Below are positions 50,444 through 63,000 of a stretch of 64,000 nucleotides of DNA, piece by piece. Location of the stretch: positions 27,409,465-27,473,464 of the forward strand of contig OX419762.1 in NCBI GenBank assembly GCA_948567375.1, in the 5' to 3' direction. Position 1 is the stretch's first letter; each line of letters begins with the position of its first letter. The translations under genes and the position numbers were made by a program. The notes beneath the pieces are model-generated. The model had not been told where the DNA came from and did no database searches. It saw nothing but the letters and a program-made list of their open reading frames with translations. The stretch is from Lunularia cruciata. Taxonomy: Eukaryota; Streptophyta; Marchantiopsida; Lunulariales; Lunulariaceae.

Positions 50444-51576
50444 GCCAGTAATTAACCACCAGAAGATCCACTATTTGGAGTTAATTCAGGCTCCCTCGTG
50501 TATGTAATCACGATGAGGACGATTATGATAATACTAGCACTGCAATTGGAGATCTAAGAGTGCCTGCTTATTTTGGAGCTCGTTCTTTTTTGGTGATGAC
50601 GGTGATGATGCCCTGGATCAAAGTAAATATGAACTTAATCCAAGGATGAAATATACACTAATTTATCTTCATGATCGTGAAAATTAATTATTACAAATTA
50701 TTTTTACATTGCAGATGGTTAGAAAACGAATATTGCATTCAATTGGTGTGAATAGCCGACCTCTAGAATCTTGAGATTATAAGAAAAGTGTGATTTTGAT
50801 TATAAATTTCATGAACTTAGAATGCAATGTCGTTTGTTAAGGTTTGAGATTTTATAATCATATGAAACTTCCAAGAATGTAGTTTTGGGAAAGACAATTT
50901 CAACAAAATGAAAGATTCTTTGTGATGCAAAAGGAAGAGTTTTAGTGGTGGCCCTTACTACATTCATTCAGATAAAATTTGTGCTATGCAGTACATGTAC
51001 TATTTATTTTCATACTCTTTTGGGAATCAGAGTTTCTAAAAGACCCGCCAACCTCAGCAGTTTTCGTGAATAAATTTCACCTCTAACCTGTAAGTCATTT
51101 ATGGGATAAATTTTAACTCAGCATTTCATAAACAAAAGCATTAAAGCATGAGAGTTGAAGTCTCGAGTTTATCTAGTAACAGTTATAATTACTAGATAGT
51201 GTTCTAATTATTCCAGAAGCATTAGATCAATTTTTTTTTTCCATCTCTTCCTTTATTCCAATCTACCAGAAAAAACATTCTGTCATCTGCATATATAGAA
51301 TCTTGGTATTATCCTTCATGGTTCTTTTATTCACATGCTTAGCTTAACCAATTGTGGCCGAGATGGTGAGCTACTTATTCTAAAGCTATGGACGAATTGC
51401 AAGTACAGTTATTAAATCAAATGCATAAATTACTCTTCTAAGCAGCCTTTGAAGTTTTGAAAAGCTCATTAGCTTTAGCTCTTTAGACAGGTTGTTACCA
51501 CTCTTACAACCTTAGCAAGAGTTACTTTTACATGCATGTCACCTCCTCTGTCCAGATTCCACAATGCACATATAAT

Positions 51577-51785
51577 AATAAACAACTTCATTAGATTCAT
51601 CTATCCAAGATTTCAAGGGTAAAATAACTACTAAAAGAGTTGAGATAGTGCCTAAGTTTTTATTACAACTGATATATAGAAACAACCAACTGCATTAGAT
51701 CCATATATCCAAGAGTTCAAGTGTAAAATAACTACTAAAAGAGCCGAGTTAGTATCTAATTTTTTAGTTACAGTTGATATATAAA
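51577..51785 (+). repeat. Tandem duplication, about 104-bp unit
   Basis: Copies begin near 51577 and 51681. They share AAATAACTACTAAAAGAG, a CATTAGAT block and TGATATATA at the end of each. Confidence 0.75.
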
Positions 51786-52984
51786 AAGTGGAGTAAAATA
51801 TCATACATTTTATGAAAATATTCTAATGTTTTAATAAAATAAAATATTATAGAATTTTTCTAGGATCATTAGTTTTTTTATTTTCTAATAGTAAATTATA
51901 GCGATTATGAGAAGTAAATTTTTTTTTTCTCTACCATTATCTCTATAATATAAATTAATAAACAAAAATCTGCATTCACAGAAATAAACAAACAACTAAA
52001 TGATCTGTTTGATTATCTTGTGTTGGATATCAATATATTCTTGATATAAATATAATCAATGGACAACTAGCTTAGATAGTAAACAGAATTGTAAGCAGTG
52101 GATCGTATATGTGTGATACTCAAAAGTTATCTCATAGCTATTGTATTCTAAAATGAATAATTTATGTTTACAATATTTTGTCTTCTTGCTTGGTTGCTTT
52201 ATTGATTTACTCTTAAGGATATTTTACCAGCTAATTGAAAAAACTTTCAACCTCGATGAGAAAGATTGAAAAGTATTCAAAAGACCTTGAGAATTTGGGG
52301 AGAATACTTCCAGCTAAAATTGAACATATAATGAATTAGCATAATTTGAATAAGGAATTCATGGCCACAATCTTATTAAGAAGTCATCAATTGAAAATCA
52401 AAGAAACCAATTACAAAAGGACTTTGAAATTTTCTCTTAGTTAAATGGCTACCTACAACTAATCCAAGTCTTCTCGGTAACACATATGTTATCATTGAAG
52501 AAGAGAGGCAGGAGTATTTCTTCTTACAGGGAATCAAAAGAAGTACAAAATATGCCTTTTGTAAGCATGTTACTAACCTCGGTCTTAATGTTCCACATTT
52601 TACCTAGGACCATGAGAGTAATTGTGCATTGATTGCTATCACTCCATTCCTAGGATTATAGGGGTAATATATTCTTGATTATTATCTTGGAATGAACGGA
52701 GAACTTGCTCACATACCTAGTCATTCAATGATATATCTTTTGAAGTTGCAAGGATATCACACATACAAATACATTAGATATAATAATACTTAAATACATC
52801 TTGAAAATAAAATTTTATCTACCAAAAATGGACTCCATTAATATTAATGACTCAACGAATGCACTCACTAAAGATTCAATCTAGTAATAGCAGTAGAGCT
52901 AGTGATGGATTTAAGACAACTTTTGAAATAACTTAGTATAAAAAATCTACGATTTTGATCTTTGTGGATATAATACAAAATGGA

Positions 52985-53130
52985 AATCCAAAAATAAGAA
53001 TTTCAGATAACTCATGTAAGGTTATCAAATGGATTTAAACTAAAAGAATTCAAACTTGAAATCCAAAAATATATATGATCAAATAATTCATGTAACGTTA
53101 TAAAATGGATTTAAATTAAAGAATTCATTG
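52985..53130 (+). repeat. Tandem duplication, 75-bp unit
   Basis: AATCCAAAAATA begins both copies (52985, 53060). Both continue to TCATGTAA, then AAATGGATTTAAA and AAGAATTC. Confidence 0.8.
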
Positions 53131-54520
53131 TCCTAAGAATTATAAATTTGGAAAAGGAAAGAAACATATATTTTATATTTATTCTTTAATATTTAAAAAT
53201 AAATCTAATGAGCTTCTTGGTAAATACACTCATAATTTATTTGCAAAGTATGTACAATGGAAATAGTTCCTTCTGAGCTATATCTTACATTTAATAGATA
53301 TATTCTTTTAGTTTTTGCTCCTTATCTAAGTAATGAAGTTTATTACTAATTAAGATGGAGAAAAAATTATAAAATTTTCAATTTTTTTCTTGCATATTTA
53401 TAAACTTGTGTGTCTCTTTATGATGACTTGGATCTCTTATAATTTAATTCAATTTAGATGGAACATGAAACTAACTGTATTGATTTTAGATTTCTCAAAT
53501 TGAGAGTTGAATGTAAACTTTCAACTTGATGATAGAGTACTTGGATGTTTGTGACGAATAATTCATAATCGCACAAAATTCAACATCATCATGATTTCAA
53601 CTCTTTTACTATAAAATATTATTTGAAAGCTTTACTCACAATCAAGATATAATAAATTTTTTTACAGAACCAGGAATATTATACAAGATTTTAATGGTTA
53701 AAATCTTATATAGAAGTTGAAATAAAATTGATAGTAGAAAATACGTTTTTATACTTAATATCAGAATATTCCTATAATTATTAAATATTATTAAATTAAT
53801 ATCATGAGAAAAGGTATTTTTGTAACTTTCAATATAGGACATAAAATAGTCAAATTGAAATATATATATTCTAAAGAACAGTATTATATTTTTAGCTTTC
53901 AATATATAAGTATGTTGTGATAGTTGCAAAGTATCACGTGAACTTCGTTTTCCCATTTTTATTGAAGATGATTTTGTTTTTATTTCACTCGCAATTCAAT
54001 TTGAATCATAAGTTTTATAATAATATATTATTTTTAGAATTTTATTCTATATATCTTTTGTGAGAAGCAAAATTATTGAGCTCATATCTTTGGCTCTTTG
54101 GTTTATTGCTCATATCGTAGAAACATTTGACTTCCTCAATATGAGCAGAAAACTTTCACTTGTTAGTACATTTGAATTCTAGATCCATTTAATTTTCTAC
54201 TTGTACAAATTACTACAAAATATGAAATGTTCTTACTTAAACATGTTATCATTGGCTGGGTACACATCCTAATTCCTTAGAAAAGCCAAACCAGATACTC
54301 CGATAATTATGATATAAATCAGAAGTTTCAAATTCAAGAATTCAGCTAGAAGTGCAAAGATTGCACATATTATAGTTTCATGTACAATAATTTGAAATAA
54401 AGCAGTAATTAAAATTGAATTAAACTAATAATTTTCCCGATTTGTATATTAACCGATGCGAACATTGATTCCGGTAAAATTTAATGCACCACGTTAGGGT
54501 ACTGCTCTAACCCCGGCGAA

Positions 54521-54536
54521 ACCGCCACGTGGCGGT
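54521..54536. promoter_or_regulatory. Palindromic G-box
   Basis: ACCGCCACGTGGCGGT is a perfect 16-bp palindrome with GCCACGTGGC, the preferred plant G-box core bound by bZIP and bHLH factors. It lies at the border between AT-rich DNA and the GC-richer tract leading to the P5 ATPase gene. Its target gene is uncertain because the nearest supported start codon is 2.5 kb downstream. Confidence 0.45.
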
Positions 54537-57060
54537 AAGTTTACCAGTCACTTTACATTCAGTGTTCGATTGGTTGTCGTCGTGCGTCAATTTATCAGCA
54601 CTTGCGTTAGAATTTGGGTCGGCAAGGGCCAAGCAAGGCCTGAAACAGAACAACAAGCATCTCATCATGGATCCTGGGGAAGAGTAAATTACCCGACACA
54701 AGTAGGTGTTGCAGCATTCGGGTCATGAATTGCTGAGAGGTCATCAAATTACGGGTGCGCAGATCCAAATGTGTAGGAGGACACTTTCTTGGCTAGAATG
54801 CTTTTTGCGGGAGATACCCTGGGATTTGCTGGGAGAATCTGATTTATATCTGCTTAGTTCTGAGTCAACTATGCTGGAGATTCACAATACATATGGGACA
54901 ATCGATGCACATCGGGATTCACAGCTTATTCTGACACCGCTGTACAACGAAATGTCTTCATACAGTTTTATCATGAACTTGGATCAATGTAAATATCGAA
55001 ATCAACTTGTTTGCAATGGACCATGACAAGAAAGAAGAGAAAAGGTAGCAATTTTCATGGCAAACAAGCTCAAAACACTCCTTCTGGAAGTGATCACGAA
55101 ATAAGAACTCGTTCTGACCAAGAAGTGAATGACAGGGTCACATCCGTTCATTACTCTGTCGGTTTGATTGTTGCATTTGGACGACGGCAAAAAACGATTA
55201 AGTTGACTGTCGCAGTGGTGGATCTGGACAACACTAGTTAGTTACGCCTTCCATGCTGAAAAGCGCACAGTACTTAACCAACGTACCCCAACTCACGATG
55301 CCGATGACGCTGAAACAAATCCCTCTCTTCAGCTAGCAAGAAAGTACTGTGCATCCCGTGATTCTTCCCTGATCGACTCTTCCGGTTAATTCCCCCCGAA
55401 CAATCATTGATTCCCAGCATATCATTATCGCGGCCGTTTATGGTGGTGACATGCAGATGTCTTGTCCGAGCAGCTGATCAAGGTGTGGACGCAACCGGGG
55501 TGGAACAGTCCAGGACCAACCCACCTGTTGTTGCGGCAACTTAGCCTTAGGATGCTGTGTGTCAGCCCCATCTGCTTTCCTAAAAGTTCTTTTTGTACGT
55601 CTTTTTTAACTCTAGGACCAGGGTCCAACTTCTCGTCAACTGAACAATCCAAGTGTTTTACCTCTTAGTCTCTCCTTTCTCCTCTCCAATCGTTGAATAA
55701 AGTACACAAAGAGCTGTATTACTGTAACAAGTTATCTTTGACCTCCTGATGTTTCCGATATCACCTCACCAAATTCGTGAGCGCTCTGACTTCGCCGGAA
55801 GCGGGGTTTATGAACAATTGGCCATGAACGAGACGATTTGCTTATTTGCTCTTGCGGTAAAGGATCCTATGATTTGTGGTTTGTCACGTGAGTGACGATG
55901 AGATAGAGAGCTGGTTATTGGCAGTGACGATACTATGGTGCTGCTCGTCTGAGAAAGTTTGACGGGGGACCTTCAAGACCAGGTGTCTGAGGTACAGTGG
56001 GTAGACTCGTCGCTGTGAGGAAGTTCCTTCATGCCGTTCCACGAAGTATAGTACACGAAGCGCTTCGTGAGGATACTTCACCAAGTGAACTGCAGGTACT
56101 TTCCTGTTTGGTTTGGCCGATCCGTTGTTCTTGTTTCTTCAACTAATGTGTAGAAGACGAGATTTGGGGGCTGGTACTTGAAGAAGCTATTACTTTCTCC
56201 TGCCAATGATGTAGCATGAGATGCAGAACTCCCACGCTTTTCCAGACTCCAACTTCAAATCTGCACCGGAGATTGGTTTTTGGTTTTTGTTTTTTGTTTC
56301 TCTGAATTGCTCTTTGTTTAGTTCGCTCTCCTTGATTCAGGACATTGCGGATGGGCTTTTGAGATAAAACTTCACAGAGCTAGGCTAAGCTAGCTAGCGA
56401 GCCACCTGTTGAATAAGTTCAGTCTCCGAGTGTGACATTGAAAAAGTTTATATTGAATGGAACGATTGAGAAGTCATCAGAACTTGCGTATCTTCTCTCA
56501 TGCAGAAAGATTGACCAGATGTTGGCTGAAATTTAGTTCTGATCTTACACATCCCACACTCGGTCTGAGAACCAATGGAGCTTGCGTCAACGTGAAGCTC
56601 GGTACGTTCGAGTTAGAAACGTCCTTCTTGTGGGATCCTGGTTGAGTGTGAAGTACAGTACCAGTTCGCTGTAGAATGACCCTCCATATGGACTCTGAAT
56701 AACGGATTGACGCTTTTATCTTCCACAAATTCGACACGGGGACCGTTAGAGTACTAGCTAGTCTTAGAATCTCAGAGTCTACCCATTGAGCAAGGCTGCA
56801 GCACACCAATTTTGCGTGACTCCCTTTTCCTGGTTTCTACACACCGGATCGAATTTACATATAGCAGTGGATTTGTACCGTATGTCAATATCTGGATGAG
56901 CTCGCAAAAATATAGCGCACTTGTAAACCAAAGACCAGAATCTGTTTGTGCACTAAGCACTCTGAACGCTCAACACGGGAGACATCTCATATAATCGAGC
57001 ATTTTTGCTCCACGGTGCAGGATTTTTGGGAGGAAAGATCGTTGGCATCCTCTCTACAAA
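54537..57060. other. Upstream region of the P5 ATPase gene, no certain gene
   Basis: Open frames at 54706-55026 (106 codons) and 55011-55241 (76 codons) are unrecognised and overlap in different frames. No splice-consistent gene could be built. The region just before 57061 should contain the ATPase promoter and 5' UTR, but I see no clear TATA box at a sensible distance. Confidence 0.45.
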
Positions 57061-60000
57061 ATGCCGCAGTACCCTACAGGGCCACCAATATGTGGAACCG
57101 AAGCCGACCCGAGTTGCAAGGTCCGAATCAACAGTGCTCGTGATGCCGGGTTGGTTGTTGTCTATGCTTATTGGGGGTTAAATCTCCTCTCGTTCTCAAT
57201 TTTTTTCATCTATAAAAGTAGGCGGCTCAAACACCGTCCAGTAGAGCCCTTCATAGTAACACAGACCAAACCTGGAGCCCCAAAAATTAAGAAAGAAGAG
57301 TTCACATCGAAGAGCGAGCAAGGAGAGGAGGTTCGGCTGCCACTGGAGGACCAGAAGCAGATTCGTTTCACGGGATATAAACGGACTGTGTTCGGGGAGT
57401 ACTGCTGGTACTTGGCCCTCGTGACTTCGTTTCACTGGATTGCTCTGTGGATGGTTCTTTTGGTGGATACTTACAACGAATGTCAATTGAGGGGTATTGA
57501 TAATTTTTGCTTTTATGGCAACTACTTCATCTTCGGAACATATGCGTTTAATGGCACGGTATGTATACTTTTCTCAGCCCTCTTCGGAAGAAATTCTAGC
57601 TATCTCTGTCGGTAAAAGACATCACTGGGTGTCTGAACTGCAGACATTTTACTATCTACTCTCAAACAAGAGATGGGCTAAACCAATTGACAGACAGTTG
57701 TCCACAATTTGACTTGTCAGAATACTGAAATCCTCAGCCATAGGCTTACTGAATAAGCACGAAACACTTCGAAATATGCCATTTCGAGAGACTGGAACTA
57801 ATAATCAGAAGAGGTTCGAGTTGCTTCTGGGGCCAAAGCTAGATTGGATTGATGAGCTTGGATGGCAAATGAAACAGGTTTACTTCACCCTGTGGTGGCT
57901 GATGGGGATATGGTATTTCTTTTGGATGCTGAACCGCGAACAAATCCACAACTGGTTTCGAACTCCCTGCAGTTTGTCGCAGGCCAGTGTGGTCCACGTT
58001 TGGGCGGCCCATCAACAGGAGATTCTTTGCACTGATGTGTCTTACATCATTCGTCAAGCTCGCAAAATCAAGGTAGATTAGTGGAGTAATCAATCTCAGG
58101 CTTGAACCCCACATACTGGTGATAGCTGAAAAGTTTCAGCTATCACCAGTATCTCGTTGACTGATGAGGATTAGATACCACCGTAGATTAATTCTTGAAT
58201 ACAAGAGGGAATGAAGTTCAGATAGAGATTATGGATAAGTGTGCAAGGTCCGATGTTTGTATTTGTTTGTATGCTTTGGCACTTCTCCTCTGATGAGTGG
58301 TTTGTTGTGAATGTCGCAAGAATATGGTGGTCTCACACGAACGTAAAGGCCATTCAGACACTCTGCCAATTTTGCACACAGGCAACAACACCCGTTTTGT
58401 GATCTTTCAAGGCCAGCGCTTCTTGTTTGATGGTGACTCTCTCTACCAATCAAATTTTGAAGTTGGCAACAAGTACGCAGCTTTTCTTGAGGTGAGGGTT
58501 GTCCGATGTCAGTTAAGTCTTTCTTCCCTTGTCATTAATGAGATTCTTGTACAATCAGCTCACCAATTTGAGACTATAGGTGGCCGAGGGCCGGTTTTCT
58601 CGGGATATAGGAAGCAATCAGCTTATTGAATAAGGGATTCTCGCTCAACATTTAATACGAGAAAACCTGTGTTGAGTCCCATTACAAAGACATAATAACT
58701 GGTATAGTTGGGCCTCCGCAGAGTTCAGGCGGACTGTCACAAAAAGTAGCTGAATCAAGACTGGAGGAACTGGGACACAACGAGATACCTTTCAAAGCTG
58801 AACTATTTTGGTTCACAGTCTACGATGAAGTGTTCACTCTGTTCCACGCGTATCAAACTATCATGTACCTGAATTATCTGTGGCTTGCATACCTCTTTGT
58901 GGCACTGATCCTGATCGGCGTTGTACTACTCAGTGCCTGCGTCACAATCTTCACGCGCCGAAAATCTCAACTAGCAATTGCCAAGGTAACCGATAAGCTC
59001 TTCCATTCGCGAAACCGCAGGCCATGATTAGATCGCACTGTAGGAAGATCTTCCCACATCGACTCAATCCCACGGAATTTGTGTGCAGCTAAATGAGTAT
59101 AAAACTGAGGCAAATGTACTGCGGAGCGGCAGATGGGGAAATATTGAATCTCGAGATATGGTTCCCGGAGATGTTGTGAATATCAAGAGTAATTGGTTAC
59201 TTCCTTGTGATACTGTTCTTATTCAAGGTGAGACCAGAGTCTTCTTACTTCAACCCTCAGAGATTAACTGAGAATCGTTCTTTAAAACAATGTCTTAAGT
59301 AAAGCTCCTAGGTCAAGAGTTCTCTGGACACGGGGTTGAAGGCACACATTGTTGGGTGTACTTGGTTCCCTCTGCCTGTACTCTTGGTGATCCATTTCCC
59401 TCTGTCTGTACTCTTGGTGATCCAAATCACAACCTCAAGGCTATCTTGCATTCTGTGCAAAATGACCTGATTCAAGTTAAATTTTGATCAGCTGAAGCCC
59501 GACACTTGAAGACGCTCTATTTCAGCTTCATCAGTTTCAGAAGACTAGACTGTAAAACTAGAAGAACATTCACTGACACACGTAGATTCTTGATATATGA
59601 TAATAAAGCACATTCCTTCAATGACCTGCAGGATTTTGTATCTGTGATGAGAGTAACTTAACGGGGGAGTCAATGCCGGTACAAAAGTATGCTGCGACCG
59701 ATGCTCAGGAGGATTACGACCCTCGGAGTCGTGGCTCTCGACATACACTGTTTGCAGGGGCAACTGTTCTCCAGGCTGGGACCGGGTCATCCGACGAGGT
59801 GCTTGGGGTCGTCAGTGCAACTGGTAATTATACCTTCTTATCAGCTGAGTAGTTGGTCCTGGATTGAACTGTTAGACTAGCATGATAATGATCTCATTTG
59901 TACATAACTAGTATATGATGCTGGAAGCATATTAACATACCTCTGTTAGAGTCTTGTAACTATCATAACATAACCGCTACAAGATCTGTTATGTAAGCGC

Positions 60001-63000
60001 TAGTTAAGACCTCTTAAAAGATAGGTGCTGGTTGGTGTCTATGTGTCAACCTGTTAGCACAGCCTTCAATCCTCTCGATGTGTGCTCTGTATCTTTATAA
60101 TCCCGACTTAGGGGTTCTTTCAATCAATCGATTCATTCTGCTCGTTTTCCTACATGGTATCAGAGCGTAAGATCTTAGAATTCCTCACTAGCTGCTAGGG
60201 GACGCCTTAGTAACCATTTTCGAAATTCTGAGAGAGCTGACCTTATTACAAATCAGTGTATCTGGGTAGCAAGAAATACTTGTTGATCCTCTGAAGAGAG
60301 TTGTTCTCTTTTCTCTGGATTGTGAGAGAGCGTTTCTCTAATATCCTCTTTAATAAAGTCTTTCGACTTTCTTGAAGCCTCAGTGTTCACTTCCTATACC
60401 AGAAGCTCATCGTGTCTGCTACTGCTCGTCCAAGTGCTGCTGTTCTTGCTGCGGCTCCTGCTACCGTTCCTGCTGCTTCGGCTGTTTCTTTCATTCGATT
60501 TGATACTACTTTCGTGAAGTTCAACGGAGACTTCTTCCATTCCTGGAAGCACTGGCTCTCTCTCAAGTTGAAAGTAGTCTTCTCCATCGTTGATGGTCTG
60601 ACTTCAGCAGTCGATCTATCTGATTGGGAGCACAAAAATAATGTTGCTCTAGAAACCAGTATTTCAGCAATGGCTCCTGAGTACGCTAGTGCTATAAGCC
60701 AACATACATTGGCAAGTGAGGCTTGGAAAGATTTGACCACCATGTATGAAGACATAGATGATGTCACTATAATGTAACTACTCGATACACTAAGAACAAT
60801 GAAGATGCGAGAAGGTGCCAGTGTTGCTAAACACATAGCAACCTTTCGTGGTCTACTTACCCAATTAGCAGCTGTGAATAGCCCGAATGATCAGCAAGCT
60901 AAGTGGAGCTTGGCTTGCTTAACCCGATTAATGATCAGCAAACTAAGCTTCACTTTGACCACCATGTATGAAGGCACAGATGATGTCACTATAATGTATC
61001 TGCCCGCTACACTGTGAATAGCCCGATTAATGATCAGCAAGCAAAGCTCCACTTGATGAGATCTATGCCTCCTAGTTACAAGAATTTTCTGCAGTCACTA
61101 CGAAGCCAGAAAACCTTGAATCTTTCTGATGTTACTGCTCTTCTTCTTCAAGGAAATTAGCATGAAACATGAAGCTCTTGTGGAGCAAACGATTGCTCTA
61201 GCAATTACCCAGGGTTTCACATTTTCTGCCATAAACAAGGGCACAAGCAAGGTGAAATGAAAGCACGACTTGTGGAGCAAACAATTGCTCTAGCAGTTAC
61301 CCAGGGCTTCACATCTTCGGCCAGAAACAAAGGCACAGGCAAGGGGAAAGGGAACCCCAATTCTCAAGGAGGTTTTCGGGGACAGAATTCTATCCACAAA
61401 CCTGGTCCAAATTCAGTCCAAGAACTTGATTTGAACGAATCATGGTTTTCCTGATTTTTCACAGCAGACAGCAACAGTGGAATAGACTTTGTCACACCAA
61501 CAAAGCAGCATAAGAAGACTAAGTACATAGATATTAGATTTCATTTTATCAGAGAAAGAGTTGACACCAACAAAGCAGCATAAGAGGATTAAGCACATAG
61601 ATATTAGATTTTATTTTTATCAGAGAAAAAGTTGAGAAAAAAACAGATCTCTGTTTCTCGTGTTAACAGCAATGACAATATTGCTGATATATTCACGAAG
61701 GGTTTAACTAGGGTTTTTCATGAAAAGTTCAATCATGCATTAGGAGTTATGGATAGTAGATCTGTACAAAATGTTCATTAAGGTGGGTGTTATACTAGGA
61801 TGATAATGATCTCATTTGTACATAACTAGTGTGTCGTGCTGGAAACATATTAACCTACATTTGTTAGAGTCTTGTAACTATCATAACATAACAGTTACAA
61901 GATTTTTCATGTAAGTGCTAGTTAAGACCTGTTAAAAGATAGGCGCTGGTTAGTGTCTACGAGTCAACCTCTTAGCACAGCCTTCAATCCTCTCGATGTG
62001 TGCTCTGTATCTTTATAATCCCGACTTAGGGGTTCTTTCAGTCAATAGATTCATTCTGCTCGTTTTCCTACATGAACTTCATCCCTGCCTTGTCTGACTA
62101 CGATTTTAGTTGATGTAGTAATTGCTTCATTTCGAGTTGTGGTCAACCGATGAGCTTCCAAATGAACGACTCATTCTGCCATGGTTTCTAGGGATGAGTA
62201 CGTCCAAAGGGGCATTACTATCTACCATTTTATACCCCGAGCGCATGGTGTTCAAGTATGACGAGGAGCTGCCAATTATTGTTCTTGCCCTTTTGTGCTA
62301 CGCCATGGTGTGCTTTGTCGTTTCTCTCATATTTCAGGTGAGTCAACTTTGGTGCCCCCAGGTGTTTTAGAGTAGATTCTGACGACCGGAGGAAATGGGA
62401 GCTTGAATGCATCGCAGAAAGAATATCTCAGTTTCTACAACATAGTAAGTTGGAGCTTAGAAGCGTATTTCCGTTCCGCTCTCATGCAAATAGACCTACT
62501 CGCCAAACCTGTACAGAATCACAACGGTCAACAAAGCATATGGATCACCAAGTTCGCTTACTGCTCTGCAATCATAAGTCAAACAGTATCACCACTGCTT
62601 CCCGTTGCCCTGGAGGTCGGCCAGCTTCATGCAGTGGAACGGCTGAAGGTTTGTGGATTTTTGTGTGAGTTCTGTCCACATGAAATATGGGTATAGAAAA
62701 CCAGAAGTCTTATCAGAAAAGATAACAAAGTAGAGGCATACTAGACTATCTTGTGCTTGCAAAGTCTGTACTGTATTGTACTCTGATTTGGATCTTGATT
62801 CGGAGCGTCACAACTTTCAAGTTCTTATGCTTGTCTTGTGATACAGAGATTGGGAGTGCATTGTCTCAATCCTAAGCGAATAGCGATTGCTGGGAAAATA
62901 CGTGTCTTCTGCTTTGATAAAACAGGGACTCTCACCAAAAATGGACTGGACTTCATAGGAGTTCAAGGCAGTTCGATTCTTGAAGACCGTCCTGTTTTCA

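Larger units (their letters stand above)
50450..54500. other. AT-rich gene-free tract with local duplications
   Basis: No coding or RNA gene was seen. Two diverged tandem duplications are clear: about 104 bp at 51577-51785 (both with CTACTAAAAGAG) and 75 bp at 52985-53130 (both with AATCCAAAAATA and AAATGGATTTAAA). The composition is as in 8.4-12.7 kb. Confidence 0.6.
59870..62072 (+). mobile_element. Ty1/copia retrotransposon, internally deleted, with target duplication
   Basis: Two 285-bp LTRs (59870-60154, 61788-62072) begin TGTTA and end CCTACA. A perfect 5-bp target duplication TGAAC flanks the element (59865-59869, 62073-62077). The 5' LTR is followed by primer site TGGTATCAGAGC (60155-60166), and the 3' LTR is preceded by a purine tract (AAGGTGGG). 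The interior (1633 bp) keeps a gag start and the last part of pol but lacks protease, integrase and RT, so it is non-autonomous. I count about 24 LTR mismatches, roughly 8 percent, so the insertion is not recent. It lies in the intron between ATPase exons 6 and 7, in the same orientation as the gene. Confidence 0.93.
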
